Part shown: positions 15,496 to 22,721 of the stretch, in pieces
Layout of the letters: each line of letters starts with the position of its first letter
Position numbering within the stretch: the stretch's first letter is position 1
DNA from: Bacteroidia bacterium
GTDB taxonomy: Bacteria; Bacteroidota; Bacteroidia; Flavobacteriales; Flavobacteriaceae
NCBI GenBank assembly: GCA_030427985.1
Contig: JAUIBH010000027.1
Coordinates: 1 to 41,957 of the forward strand
DNA length: 41,957 nucleotides
Direction: 5' to 3'
The notes under the pieces: generated by a model
What the model saw: the letters and a program-made list of their open reading frames with translations, nothing else
Told to the model about the DNA's origin: nothing
Database searches by the model: none
Translations under genes and position numbers: made by a program

Positions 15496-16224
15496 GTGAG
15501 AATAATTTCCATGATTCCGGCTCGGTACCAAGCCTCAAGATTCCCTGCAAAATTGATGCAGGATCTTTGTGGAAAACCAGTCATTGTCAGAACCTATGAG
15601 GCCGCCATTAACACAGGGCTGTTTGATGGGGTCTATGTTGTAACCGACAGTCCAATTATTTCCGATGTCATTTCAGAAATAGGAGGTGAGGTCATCATGA
15701 GCAAAAAGGAACACCAGAGTGGAAGTGATCGAATAGCCGAAGCCGTGGAGGACATGGATGTGGATATTGTTATAAATGTACAAGGAGATGAACCTTTTAT
15801 TGATGGCGAAAGTTTGGGGAAGATTATTGAAATTTTCAAGCAAGATGAAAAAAAAGAAATAGATTTGGCCTCCTTAATGACACCCATAACGGATTGGGAG
15901 GAGATTGCCAACCCCAATACGGTCAAGGTCATAGTGGACAATCAAAATTGTGCCCTCTATTTTTCCCGTTCCCCCATACCATATCCAAGAGATAAGGAGG
16001 TTGAGGCCACTTATTACAAACACAAGGGAATCTATGCTTTTAGAAAAAGAGCTTTGATGGATTTTCAAAGATTGCCCATGTTGCCCTTGGAAGCCAAGGA
16101 AAAGATAGAGGCCATCCGGTTTTTGGAGTATGGAAAAAAAATAAAAATGGTGGAAACCCACGTTACCGGAATCGAGATTGATACTCCGGAAGATTTGGAA
16201 CGAGCTGTAAAAGCATGGAAGTAG
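15496..16224 (+). CDS. kdsB: CMP-Kdo synthetase family: 3-deoxy-manno-octulosonate (or Kdo8N) cytidylyltransferase
   Basis: Transfers CMP from CTP to Kdo, activating it for attachment to lipid A. The nucleotidyltransferase motif [15 protein letters not shown] is at residues 7-21, SGSDRIAEA near 75, and [10 protein letters not shown] near 93-102; length 242 aa is normal. The start is GTG at 15496. Its last 10 bases overlap the HAD gene, and a KdnB-like oxidase follows. In Shewanella, KdsB next to KdnA/KdnB uses the 8-amino sugar Kdo8N, so the substrate here could be Kdo8N rather than Kdo; sequence alone does not decide. Confidence 0.94.
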   Translation: MRIISMIPARYQASRFPAKLMQDLCGKPVIVRTYEAAINTGLFDGVYVVTDSPIISDVISEIGGEVIMSKKEHQSGSDRIAEAVEDMDVDIVINVQGDEPFIDGESLGKIIEIFKQDEKKEIDLASLMTPITDWEEIANPNTVKVIVDNQNCALYFSRSPIPYPRDKEVEATYYKHKGIYAFRKRALMDFQRLPMLPLEAKEKIEAIRFLEYGKKIKMVETHVTGIEIDTPEDLERAVKAWK

Positions 16225-16922
16225 ATTTCAGCAACATAAAAGTAATTGGTTTTGATGCCGATGATACCCTCTGGGTAAACGAAACCTATTTTAGGGAGAC
16301 CGAAGAGCGCTTTGCGGATTTGTTGGAAGGGTATGAAACCAAGAACAAGGTAGATCAGGAATTGTTCAAAAAAGAAATGGACAACCTGGAAATTTATGGA
16401 TATGGGATAAAAGGATTTATGCTGTCCATGATCGAATCTGCTTTGGAGCTGTCCAACAACAAAATTCCCCAAGCAACCATTTCAGAGATATTGAAATTGG
16501 GAAAAGACATGATTTCCCATCCTGTGGAACTCTTGGATGGGGTGGAAGAAGTGCTCTCCAAACTGGTGGACAAATACCGGTTGATTGTCCTCACCAAAGG
16601 GGACCTTTTGGATCAAGAACGCAAATTGGAGAAGTCAGGACTCTCAAAATATTTTCATCATGTAGAAGTGCTCAGCGACAAAAAAGAAAGCAATTACAGT
16701 AATCTTTTGGAGCATCTAAAAATAGAAGTGAATGAATTTTTAATGATTGGCAATTCTCTTAAGTCAGATGTATTGCCTATCTTGAAAATTGGTGCCAAGG
16801 CTGTACACGTACCTTTTCATACCACATGGGCCCATGAAATGGTTTCGGAAAACGAGCAGATGAACGACCACCTTAAACTGAACAGCCTCAAGGACATATT
16901 AAAATATTTGAATAAACATTGA
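16215..16922 (+). CDS. HAD-superfamily hydrolase (YjjG/phosphatase type)
   Basis: Haloacid-dehalogenase-fold phosphatase of 235 aa. Motif I FDADDTLW supplies Asp14 and Asp16, followed by a helical cap (residues about 20-95); motif II is VLTKGD, and motif IV is [10 protein letters not shown]. The cap makes it longer than KdsC (about 170 aa), so it is not a typical Kdo-8-phosphate phosphatase, although its position between kdsB and the kdnB-like gene suggests a role in the same pathway; a nucleotidase role is the alternative. It overlaps kdsB by 10 bp and the following gene by 4 bp. Confidence 0.88.
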   Translation: MEVDFSNIKVIGFDADDTLWVNETYFRETEERFADLLEGYETKNKVDQELFKKEMDNLEIYGYGIKGFMLSMIESALELSNNKIPQATISEILKLGKDMISHPVELLDGVEEVLSKLVDKYRLIVLTKGDLLDQERKLEKSGLSKYFHHVEVLSDKKESNYSNLLEHLKIEVNEFLMIGNSLKSDVLPILKIGAKAVHVPFHTTWAHEMVSENEQMNDHLKLNSLKDILKYLNKH

Positions 16923-18046
16923 AGACAGAAAGCAACTTGAAAAGAGAAGAAATAAAATCACACCATAAAACTGTGTACCGTAATTTTCCAATGGTGCCCC
17001 GTGTAGTTTTTGGACAGGGAAGCTTTTCACAATTGGGTGAAATTTTGTTGCCCAAACGAAAAAATACCGATGCTCCATTTATTTTTTTGGTAGATGATTT
17101 CTTTGAGACCAAAGATTTGGTTCCACAAATTCCACTGATGTTCAATGACAAGATCATTTTTGTCTCTGCTGATGAAGAACCCAAGACCGCCCAAGTGGAT
17201 GCCTTGGTCAATTTAATCAAAGAAGAATATAGTGAGCTGCCTTCGGGGATTATAGGCATTGGTGGTGGAACACTTTTGGATTTGGCCAAGGCCGTTGCCA
17301 TATTATTGAACAACAATGGACTGGCAGAAAATTACCAAGGTTGGGACCTAGTGAATAAACCAGCTTTATATCATGTGGGCATCCCCACCATAAGTGGTAC
17401 TGGGGCAGAGGTCTCTAGAACAACGGTTTTATTGGGGCCGGAGAAAAAGCTCGGAATCAACTCGGATTTTACTACGTATGATCAGGTCTTATTGGACCCA
17501 GATTTAACCAAAACCGTTCCCAAAGAACAGTGGTTCTACACAGGGATGGATTGCTATATTCACTGTATTGAGTCCCTTACCGGAACCTATTTGAATGCCT
17601 TTAGCCAAAGCTATGGGGAAAAGGCTCTGGAGCTTTGTAAAGAGGTGTTTCTAGAAGATATTCCAGCTGGCGAATCCAGAGATAAATTAATGATGGCCTC
17701 CTGGCACGGTGGTATGAGCATAGCCTACTCCCAAGTGGGTATTGCCCATGCCATGAGTTACGGATTGTCTTATTTGTTGGGCATTAAACACGGCATTGGT
17801 AATTGTATGGTCTTTCAACATTTGGAGGAGTTTTATCCTGAAGGAGTGGCTCTTTTTAATAAAATGGTGGAAAAACATGGCATTGCATTACCAAAAGGTG
17901 TTTGTGCCAATCTTACCCAAAACGATTTTGATGTTATGGTGAATGTGGCATTGGGATTAGATGCCCTCTGGGAAAACGCACTTGGGAAGGAATGGAAGAC
18001 CATTATGACCCCAGAGCGACTCCAAGCGTTGTACCAAAAAATCTAA
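16919..18046 (+). CDS. kdnB: Iron-containing alcohol dehydrogenase, KdnB-like (Kdo 8-oxidase)
   Basis: Group III metal-dependent alcohol dehydrogenase, 375 aa. NAD-binding GIGGGTLLDLAKA is near residues 113-125; metal ligands fit Asp211, His215, His277 and His291, with the 4-62-14 spacing of the family. The run IPTISGTGAEVSRT and YTGMDCYIHCIESL resemble Shewanella KdnB, which oxidises Kdo at C8 so that KdnA can transaminate it to Kdo8N. The kdsB context supports this reading; no KdnA-like PLP enzyme is in the window. The start is TTG at 16919 overlapping the HAD stop (TTGA); an internal ATG at 16991 would leave 351 aa and is the alternative. Confidence 0.82.
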   Translation: MKTESNLKREEIKSHHKTVYRNFPMVPRVVFGQGSFSQLGEILLPKRKNTDAPFIFLVDDFFETKDLVPQIPLMFNDKIIFVSADEEPKTAQVDALVNLIKEEYSELPSGIIGIGGGTLLDLAKAVAILLNNNGLAENYQGWDLVNKPALYHVGIPTISGTGAEVSRTTVLLGPEKKLGINSDFTTYDQVLLDPDLTKTVPKEQWFYTGMDCYIHCIESLTGTYLNAFSQSYGEKALELCKEVFLEDIPAGESRDKLMMASWHGGMSIAYSQVGIAHAMSYGLSYLLGIKHGIGNCMVFQHLEEFYPEGVALFNKMVEKHGIALPKGVCANLTQNDFDVMVNVALGLDALWENALGKEWKTIMTPERLQALYQKI

Positions 18047-18087
18047 TAGTGATCAACCCTTCTACTTGGAAGGACTTATTTTGAAAA

Positions 18088-18627
18088 ATGCATACGCTGG
18101 CCAAGTTTATTTATTTCAAAATTCTGGGCTGGAAACTGAATGGAACCTTTCCCAATTTGGATAAATGTGTGGTCATTGTGGTGCCCCATACACATTGGGT
18201 TGATTTTTTCCTGGGCTTATTGGTCCGGAAAGTCGTCAACCAAGAAATCAACTATATCGGAAAGAAAAGCTTGTTTAAGCCTCCATTCGGATGGTTTTTC
18301 AGATGGACCGGAGGTGCTCCTGTGGACCGTTCCAAAAACTCCAATACCGTGGATAGTGTTGTGCAGATTTTTAAGGAAAGAAAGGTATTCCGATTTGCCT
18401 TGGCTCCAGAGGGAACACGAAAAAAAGTGGAGCAGTTACGAACCGGTTTCTACCATATCGCCAAAAAGGCCAAAGTACCCATTGTCATGGTTGCGTTTGA
18501 TTTTGGGAAGAAGGAAGTGAAAATAGCTCAGCCGTTTAATCCAAGCGATAATCAAGAAACTGACTTTGAGAAAATCCGGGATTTCTATCAAGGGGTTGTG
18601 GGCAAGGTGCCCGGGTATAGCTTTTGA
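18088..18627 (+). CDS. PlsC-like lysophospholipid acyltransferase
   Basis: Glycerolipid acyltransferase fold, 179 aa. The catalytic HX4D motif is His34 to Asp39 (HTHWVD), the substrate motif GGAPVDRSK lies at 75-83, and EGTR is at 108-111. It is shorter than E. coli PlsC (about 245 aa) and lacks an evident N-terminal membrane helix. It follows the kdnB-like gene by 41 bp and may be co-transcribed; the acceptor could be lysophosphatidic acid or another envelope lipid. Family is clear, substrate is not. Confidence 0.87.
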   Translation: MHTLAKFIYFKILGWKLNGTFPNLDKCVVIVVPHTHWVDFFLGLLVRKVVNQEINYIGKKSLFKPPFGWFFRWTGGAPVDRSKNSNTVDSVVQIFKERKVFRFALAPEGTRKKVEQLRTGFYHIAKKAKVPIVMVAFDFGKKEVKIAQPFNPSDNQETDFEKIRDFYQGVVGKVPGYSF

Positions 18628-18668
18628 GATTGAAATATATTGAAAAAGGCATTGGCTTTCTGATATTC

Positions 18669-18869
18669 TTAATCCTTGTCTTCCAGAAAGAATAATTCTT
18701 CGAGAGGTTTTTTAAAAAGTCGGGCAATCTTTAGGGAAAGTATAGTGGAAGGTACATACTTGCTTTTTTCAATAGCATTGATGGTTTGTCTACTCACTCC
18801 AATTTTTTCAGCTAACTCTGCTTGCGTCATGTCATGTATGGAACGTTCCACCTTGATTTTATTCTTCAT
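18669..18869 (-). CDS. Small XRE-type helix-turn-helix regulator (66 aa)
   Basis: DNA-binding protein consisting of little more than one HTH_3 domain: MTQAELAEKIGVSRQTINAIEK at residues 14-35, then SLKIARLFKKPLEELF. This minimal YgzD/YozG-like type often sits with a small membrane protein, as here: its start overlaps the end of the membrane-protein gene by 11 bp. The pair shares the promoter region at 19333-19440, which contains matched inverted repeats, so autorepression is likely. What signal it answers to is unknown. Confidence 0.88.
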   Translation of the reverse strand: MKNKIKVERSIHDMTQAELAEKIGVSRQTINAIEKSKYVPSTILSLKIARLFKKPLEELFFLEDKD

Positions 18870-19332
18870 GACTTCGATGTTTTAATTGTATAAAGTTGAA
18901 ACGAAAAATGAAAAATATTAGAGGTGTTAACATGTTGAGAGCCATAACATACATAAAGGTAAAATTGTGTACAAAAAGTATGAGCACGACTAATACAAGA
19001 TAATTAAAGAGCATGGCCCAAACCAAGGAATCATTCCTGAGTTTATAGGTAAACTCATCTTCTACTTTTTCTTTGGAAAAGCCAATCATCAATCCTCCAA
19101 TGATGATCAAGAGAAGGATTAATTCATTTGAAATACCATCTTCGATGATTTTAAAATACTCAATTTCTTTAGCCCCAGTCGCAAAATTGTTAAGAATGGA
19201 CAGTACTTTGGTCTGTAAGGGTTCTTTTTCCGATGGCACAAAATAGGAAACCAATCCACTGATAATGCCCAAAATGAAAAGAATCCACCCAATGGATTTG
19301 TATTTGTTGGGAAGCAAATAATTAACGTTCAT
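18859..19332 (-). CDS. Four-helix membrane protein partnered with the XRE regulator
   Basis: Unrecognised integral membrane protein of 157 aa. Hydrophobic segments are at about residues 14-31, 69-84, 104-121 and 125-145; between the first two is a soluble loop rich in Glu and Lys. The cytosolic stretch KEKVEDEFTYKLRNDSLVWAM resembles the loop of small DUF2178-like proteins that accompany XRE regulators, but that is pattern similarity only. It is the first gene of a two-gene unit whose upstream region carries a 24-bp palindrome. Confidence 0.78.
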   Translation of the reverse strand: MNVNYLLPNKYKSIGWILFILGIISGLVSYFVPSEKEPLQTKVLSILNNFATGAKEIEYFKIIEDGISNELILLLIIIGGLMIGFSKEKVEDEFTYKLRNDSLVWAMLFNYLVLVVLILFVHNFTFMYVMALNMLTPLIFFIFRFNFIQLKHRSHEE

Positions 19333-19373
19333 ATTTAGAAGTTTAAGATTAGTCTTTTATAATTGACCTAGTT

Positions 19374-19418
19374 AAATGTAAAGTATATTTTACATTTAGA
19401 CAAATAAACTTTACATTT
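19374..19418. promoter_or_regulatory. Candidate operator of the XRE/membrane-protein pair
   Basis: A perfect inverted repeat AAATGTAAA (19374-19382), six bases, TTTACATTT (19389-19397) makes a 24-bp palindrome; a third identical half-site TTTACATTT is at 19410-19418, 21 bp (two helical turns) further upstream. A near-consensus minus-strand -7 box, TTTATTTG (19401-19408), lies between them. Binding by the adjacent XRE protein is inferred from position and symmetry. Confidence 0.6.
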
Positions 19419-19556
19419 CTATTGAATTTAATAGAGAGAGCCTTTATTTTTCGGTCTAGGTAAAACGAAAAATCAGAAAGTATAAAAGGTATAACCGGGA
19501 TGGGTCGACTCCAGAAAAAGTGGTTTAAAAGGAGGTGTTTTAATATAGGGTTTAAA
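19419..19556. other. Remainder of the yebC downstream region
   Basis: Together with the operator this makes a gene-free stretch of 224 bp (19333-19556). A GTTTAAA/TTTAAAC inverted repeat (19523-19529 and 19551-19557) borders the yebC stop; its 21-nt loop and lack of a T-run on the yebC strand make it a poor terminator. I see nothing else in it. Confidence 0.5.
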
Positions 19557-20267
19557 CTATTCTTTCATACTATGGAAAACATTCTGCACGTCATCATCCT
19601 CTTCAATTTTTTCCAAAAGCTTTTCTACATCAGCGACCTCTTCTTCAGAAAGTTCCTTGGTTACTTGTGGAATACGGTCAAAACCGGAAGATAGAATTTC
19701 TATATTTCGCGACTCCAATTCTTTTTGGATGGCACCAAAACTTTCAAAAGGGGCATAAATGTGAATGCCTTCTTCATCCGTAAAAACCTCTTCAGCCCCA
19801 AAATCAATCATTTCCAGTTCCAATTCTTCAGGATCAATACCTTCACCATTTATGGTAAAGTTGCAGGTGTGGTCAAACATAAACTCTACGGAGCCAGAAG
19901 TACCCAAGCTACCATTGCATTTGTTGAAATAACTCCGAATATTGGCCACGGTACGGGTGTTGTTGTCCGTTGCGGTTTCAATTAAAATAGCGATTCCGTG
20001 GGGGGCGTACCCTTCAAAAAGTACCTCTTTATAATCCCCAAGGCTTTTATCCGATGCTCTTTTAATGGCCCGCTCAATATTGTCCTTGGGCATGTTCACT
20101 GCCTTGGCATTCTGAATTACAGCACGAAGTTTTGAATTGGCATCCGGATCAGGGCCACCCTCTTTAACGGCCATTACAATGTCCTTTCCAATTCGGGTGA
20201 AGGCTTTGGACATGGCTGCCCAACGCTTCAGTTTTCGTGTCTTTCTAAATTCAAATGCTCTTCCCAT
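19557..20267 (-). CDS. yebC: YebC/PmpR family protein
   Basis: Conserved three-domain protein of 236 aa, described in other bacteria as a transcriptional regulator and, more recently, as relieving ribosome stalling. The N-terminal MGRAFEFRKTRKLKRW and the basic helix region (FTRIGKDIVMAVKEGGPDPDANS is typical) are followed by NMPKDNIERAIKRAS and the acidic C-terminal domain ending in a run of Glu/Asp (EKIEEDDD). A full promoter match lies 26-55 nt upstream. It stands alone between divergent or differently regulated neighbours. Confidence 0.95.
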   Translation of the reverse strand: MGRAFEFRKTRKLKRWAAMSKAFTRIGKDIVMAVKEGGPDPDANSKLRAVIQNAKAVNMPKDNIERAIKRASDKSLGDYKEVLFEGYAPHGIAILIETATDNNTRTVANIRSYFNKCNGSLGTSGSVEFMFDHTCNFTINGEGIDPEELELEMIDFGAEEVFTDEEGIHIYAPFESFGAIQKELESRNIEILSSGFDRIPQVTKELSEEEVADVEKLLEKIEEDDDVQNVFHSMKE

Positions 20268-20292
20268 ATAAATTATTGGTTATGGCTGAGGG

Positions 20293-20322
20293 CAAATTTA
20301 GCAAAAAAAGCACCGCTGTCAA
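20293..20322 (-). promoter_or_regulatory. Bacteroidetes-type promoter of yebC
   Basis: On the minus strand, TTG (20322-20320), exactly 19 nt, then TAAATTTG (20300-20293). Both elements and the spacing fit the TTG-N19-TAxxTTTG consensus; the implied start is near 20286, about 20 nt before the ATG. Confidence 0.7.
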
Positions 20323-20346
20323 GTGGGTAATCGGGTAGTGGAAATA

Positions 20347-20631
20347 TTATTTATTGACAATGTTTTCAATGGTTTGGGCCAGATCAATATCCTTTTGGGT
20401 AACACCTCCGGCATCATGGGTGTTCAATTTGATGGTGAGGTTATTATAAACATTTTCCCAATTGGGATGGTGATTTTGCTGCTCACATTCAAAAGCAATG
20501 CGGGTCATCACGGAAAAGGCTTCCTTAAAGTTTTTGAATTTGAATGATTTCACGATTATATCACCTTCTAAAGACCATCCCGAAAGCTTTTCAAGTGATT
20601 CTTCAATTTGTGCTGTTGTCAACTTTTTCAT
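20347..20631 (-). CDS. 4a-hydroxytetrahydrobiopterin dehydratase (pterin-4a-carbinolamine dehydratase)
   Basis: Recycles the pterin cofactor of aromatic amino acid hydroxylases by dehydrating 4a-hydroxytetrahydropterin. The 94 aa include the signature QNHHPNW (His54, His55, Pro56) and the second site NTHDAGG (His72, Asp73). No aromatic amino acid hydroxylase gene is in the window. The gap to yebC is 79 bp and holds the yebC promoter, so the two are not strictly co-regulated. Confidence 0.94.
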   Translation of the reverse strand: MKKLTTAQIEESLEKLSGWSLEGDIIVKSFKFKNFKEAFSVMTRIAFECEQQNHHPNWENVYNNLTIKLNTHDAGGVTQKDIDLAQTIENIVNK

Positions 20632-20694
20632 AAAACTTCGTTTTATTGAAAGTTAACCAAATCAATACGAAAAAGCGAAAAAGAAGAGGATTAA

Positions 20695-21519
20695 TCAATC
20701 CACCGGAATGTGATGGTCTATAATTTCTTGACAGCTGATCCTCAAGTTTTTTGGCAATTGGTTGTCCTTGGGAAGGGCCGCCAAATATCGGTCTTCATTG
20801 GTGGTAAAAACCCGTTTGAATATGGGCTTTTGGTTTCCGCCCATACGCTGGACTATCTCATTGATGAATTCTTCATGATGGATAAGGTCCGTGCTCCCCA
20901 AATGAAAAATGCCCGTTTTGTCTCTGTTGATAAGGTAGTGTATCTGCTGGGTAAGCCGATCATCATTGGTAACATTGATGATAAGGTTGGGAAATACTTC
21001 TATTGGTTCCTTGTTGTCTAAATGAGATTTGATTTCCTTGACCCTGGGCGATGTATTCCCAAAAACCATTGGCACTCGTAGAATGGTGGTCTTGTCCTTG
21101 GGCATGCGCATCAACATGTTTTCAATCTTTATTTTGAGTCGCCCGTAGACACTTTCAGACAGCGTTTTGTCAAACTCGTAGGAAGGAAATTTGCTGTATG
21201 CATCAAAAACATTGGCGGAGGAGATAAAATACAATTTGGAATGGCTTTTCATCAAATATTCCATCAAATGGTGATGCGCTTGAATCTGTGCAGGGAAATT
21301 TCCCCGGAGGGACGAAATGATTACATCAGGATGTACCTTTTCCAATATTTGAAAAATATCGTCCTCCTCCAAGTCATATCGGAAAAACTGCTTGTTGTTG
21401 GTAAAACTTCGGTTGGAATAATAAGTGCCGTAGGTGTCAAAATAAGAGCAGAGTTCCTTGTATATGGCGTTTCCCACAAATCCACTCGCTCCCAATATCA
21501 ATATCTTCTTTTTCTCCAA
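20695..21519 (-). CDS. RmlD-like NAD(P)-dependent sugar-nucleotide reductase (extended SDR)
   Basis: Extended short-chain dehydrogenase, 274 aa. The Rossmann motif GASGFVG lies at residues 10-16, and the catalytic region shows SSANVFDAYS, with a YxxxK at YGRLK near 145. This layout is like dTDP-4-dehydrorhamnose reductase and its relatives; substrate is not known. It is 6 bp downstream of gcvT on the same strand, so it is probably co-transcribed with it, which gives no functional clue. Confidence 0.82.
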   Translation of the reverse strand: MEKKKILILGASGFVGNAIYKELCSYFDTYGTYYSNRSFTNNKQFFRYDLEEDDIFQILEKVHPDVIISSLRGNFPAQIQAHHHLMEYLMKSHSKLYFISSANVFDAYSKFPSYEFDKTLSESVYGRLKIKIENMLMRMPKDKTTILRVPMVFGNTSPRVKEIKSHLDNKEPIEVFPNLIINVTNDDRLTQQIHYLINRDKTGIFHLGSTDLIHHEEFINEIVQRMGGNQKPIFKRVFTTNEDRYLAALPKDNQLPKNLRISCQEIIDHHIPVD

Positions 21520-21525
21520 ACGCGT

Positions 21526-22614
21526 TTACGGGGTTTTATAAAATGGCAATTTTACGATGGTGGCCGGAACTTTGTTGATGCGTATTTGAATGTAAATGGT
21601 GTTGTCCAATTTGGCATTTTCGGTGGTCACATAACCCAAACCAATCCCTTTGGATAGGGAAGGAGACATAGTTCCGGAGGTTACCTTCCCGATTTCATTC
21701 CCTTTGGCATCCAAAATGGGATAACCATTTCTGGGAATACCGCGCTCCTCCATTTGGAAAGCGACTAATTTCCGCTTTGGACCTGCTTCTTTTTCTTTGG
21801 CAAGAGCTTCACTGTTCACAAAATCCTTGGTGAATTTGGTGATCCATCCCAAACCAGCCTCAAAAGGGGAGGTGGAATCATCAATATCGTTGCCATAAAG
21901 GCAATAGCCCATTTCCAAACGCAGGGTATCACGTGCAGCCAATCCAATCGGTTTTATCCCGAAATCAGCACCTGCTTCCAATACCTTGTCCCAAACCTGT
22001 TGCACTTCTTCGTTCTTGCAGTAGATTTCAAAACCACCCGAACCCGTGTAGCCCGTAGCAGAAATGATCACATGGTCGATTCCTGCAAAATCTCCCACCA
22101 CAAAATTGTAGAATTTAATGGCAGACAGGTCAACCGAAGTTAACGACTGCATGGCCTCAACCGCTTTTGGCCCTTGAATGGCCAGTAGGGAATAGTTTTC
22201 GGAAATATCCCGTATATCAGCTCCAATCGCCTCATTGTATTTTGAGATATGGTCCCAATCCTTTTGAATATTGGAGGCATTCACCACCAAAAGATAGGTT
22301 TCTTCCTTAACCCGATACACGATTAAATCATCCACAATACCACCAGTTTCATTGGGCATGCAGCTGTATTGTGCTTTCCCCACGGTTAATTTGGATGCAT
22401 CGTTGGAACTCACCTTTTGGATGAGGTCCAAAGCTTTGGGTCCTTCAATCAAAAACTCACCCATGTGAGAGACATCAAAAACACCTACACTTTCCCGAAC
22501 GGTTTGATGTTCAATATTCACCCCTTCATAGGACACGGGCATGTTATACCCCGCAAAGGGAACCATTTTGGCTCCTAAGGCCTCATGTGTTTTGGTAAGA
22601 GCAGTATTTTTCAT
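21526..22614 (-). CDS. gcvT: Aminomethyltransferase (glycine cleavage T protein)
   Basis: T protein of the glycine cleavage system: moves the methylene group from the aminomethyl-lipoyl H protein to tetrahydrofolate and releases ammonia. The start is ATG 22614 (MKNTALTKTHEALGAKMVPF), 362 aa. An upstream in-frame ATG at 22632 lies ahead of the transcription start implied by the box at 22635-22642, so it is not used. Family motifs GYTGSGGFEIYC, LAARDTLRLEMGYCLYG and the C-terminal barrel with GYVT are present. The H and P proteins are elsewhere. Confidence 0.95.
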   Translation of the reverse strand: MKNTALTKTHEALGAKMVPFAGYNMPVSYEGVNIEHQTVRESVGVFDVSHMGEFLIEGPKALDLIQKVSSNDASKLTVGKAQYSCMPNETGGIVDDLIVYRVKEETYLLVVNASNIQKDWDHISKYNEAIGADIRDISENYSLLAIQGPKAVEAMQSLTSVDLSAIKFYNFVVGDFAGIDHVIISATGYTGSGGFEIYCKNEEVQQVWDKVLEAGADFGIKPIGLAARDTLRLEMGYCLYGNDIDDSTSPFEAGLGWITKFTKDFVNSEALAKEKEAGPKRKLVAFQMEERGIPRNGYPILDAKGNEIGKVTSGTMSPSLSKGIGLGYVTTENAKLDNTIYIQIRINKVPATIVKLPFYKTP

Positions 22615-22634
22615 CGATGTCAATTTTTGCATGG

Positions 22635-22642
22635 CAAATTTA
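22635..22642 (-). promoter_or_regulatory. Putative -7 promoter box of gcvT; decides the start
   Basis: TAAATTTG on the minus strand, an exact consensus match. The predicted start is near 22628, which falls downstream of the ATG at 22632 and upstream of the ATG at 22614. No -33 TTG at 19 nt was found. Confidence 0.5.
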
Positions 22643-22721
22643 TAGAATTAATTAAGGATACTCTCGTTTTTGGGTCTTATGATTTTTATAAATAGTCGTA
22701 TTTTGGGAGAAATATTAATTT

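Noticed and set aside
22615..22632. Upstream ATG for gcvT
   Set aside because: Lies ahead of the transcription start implied by the -7 box; the second ATG matches the family start.
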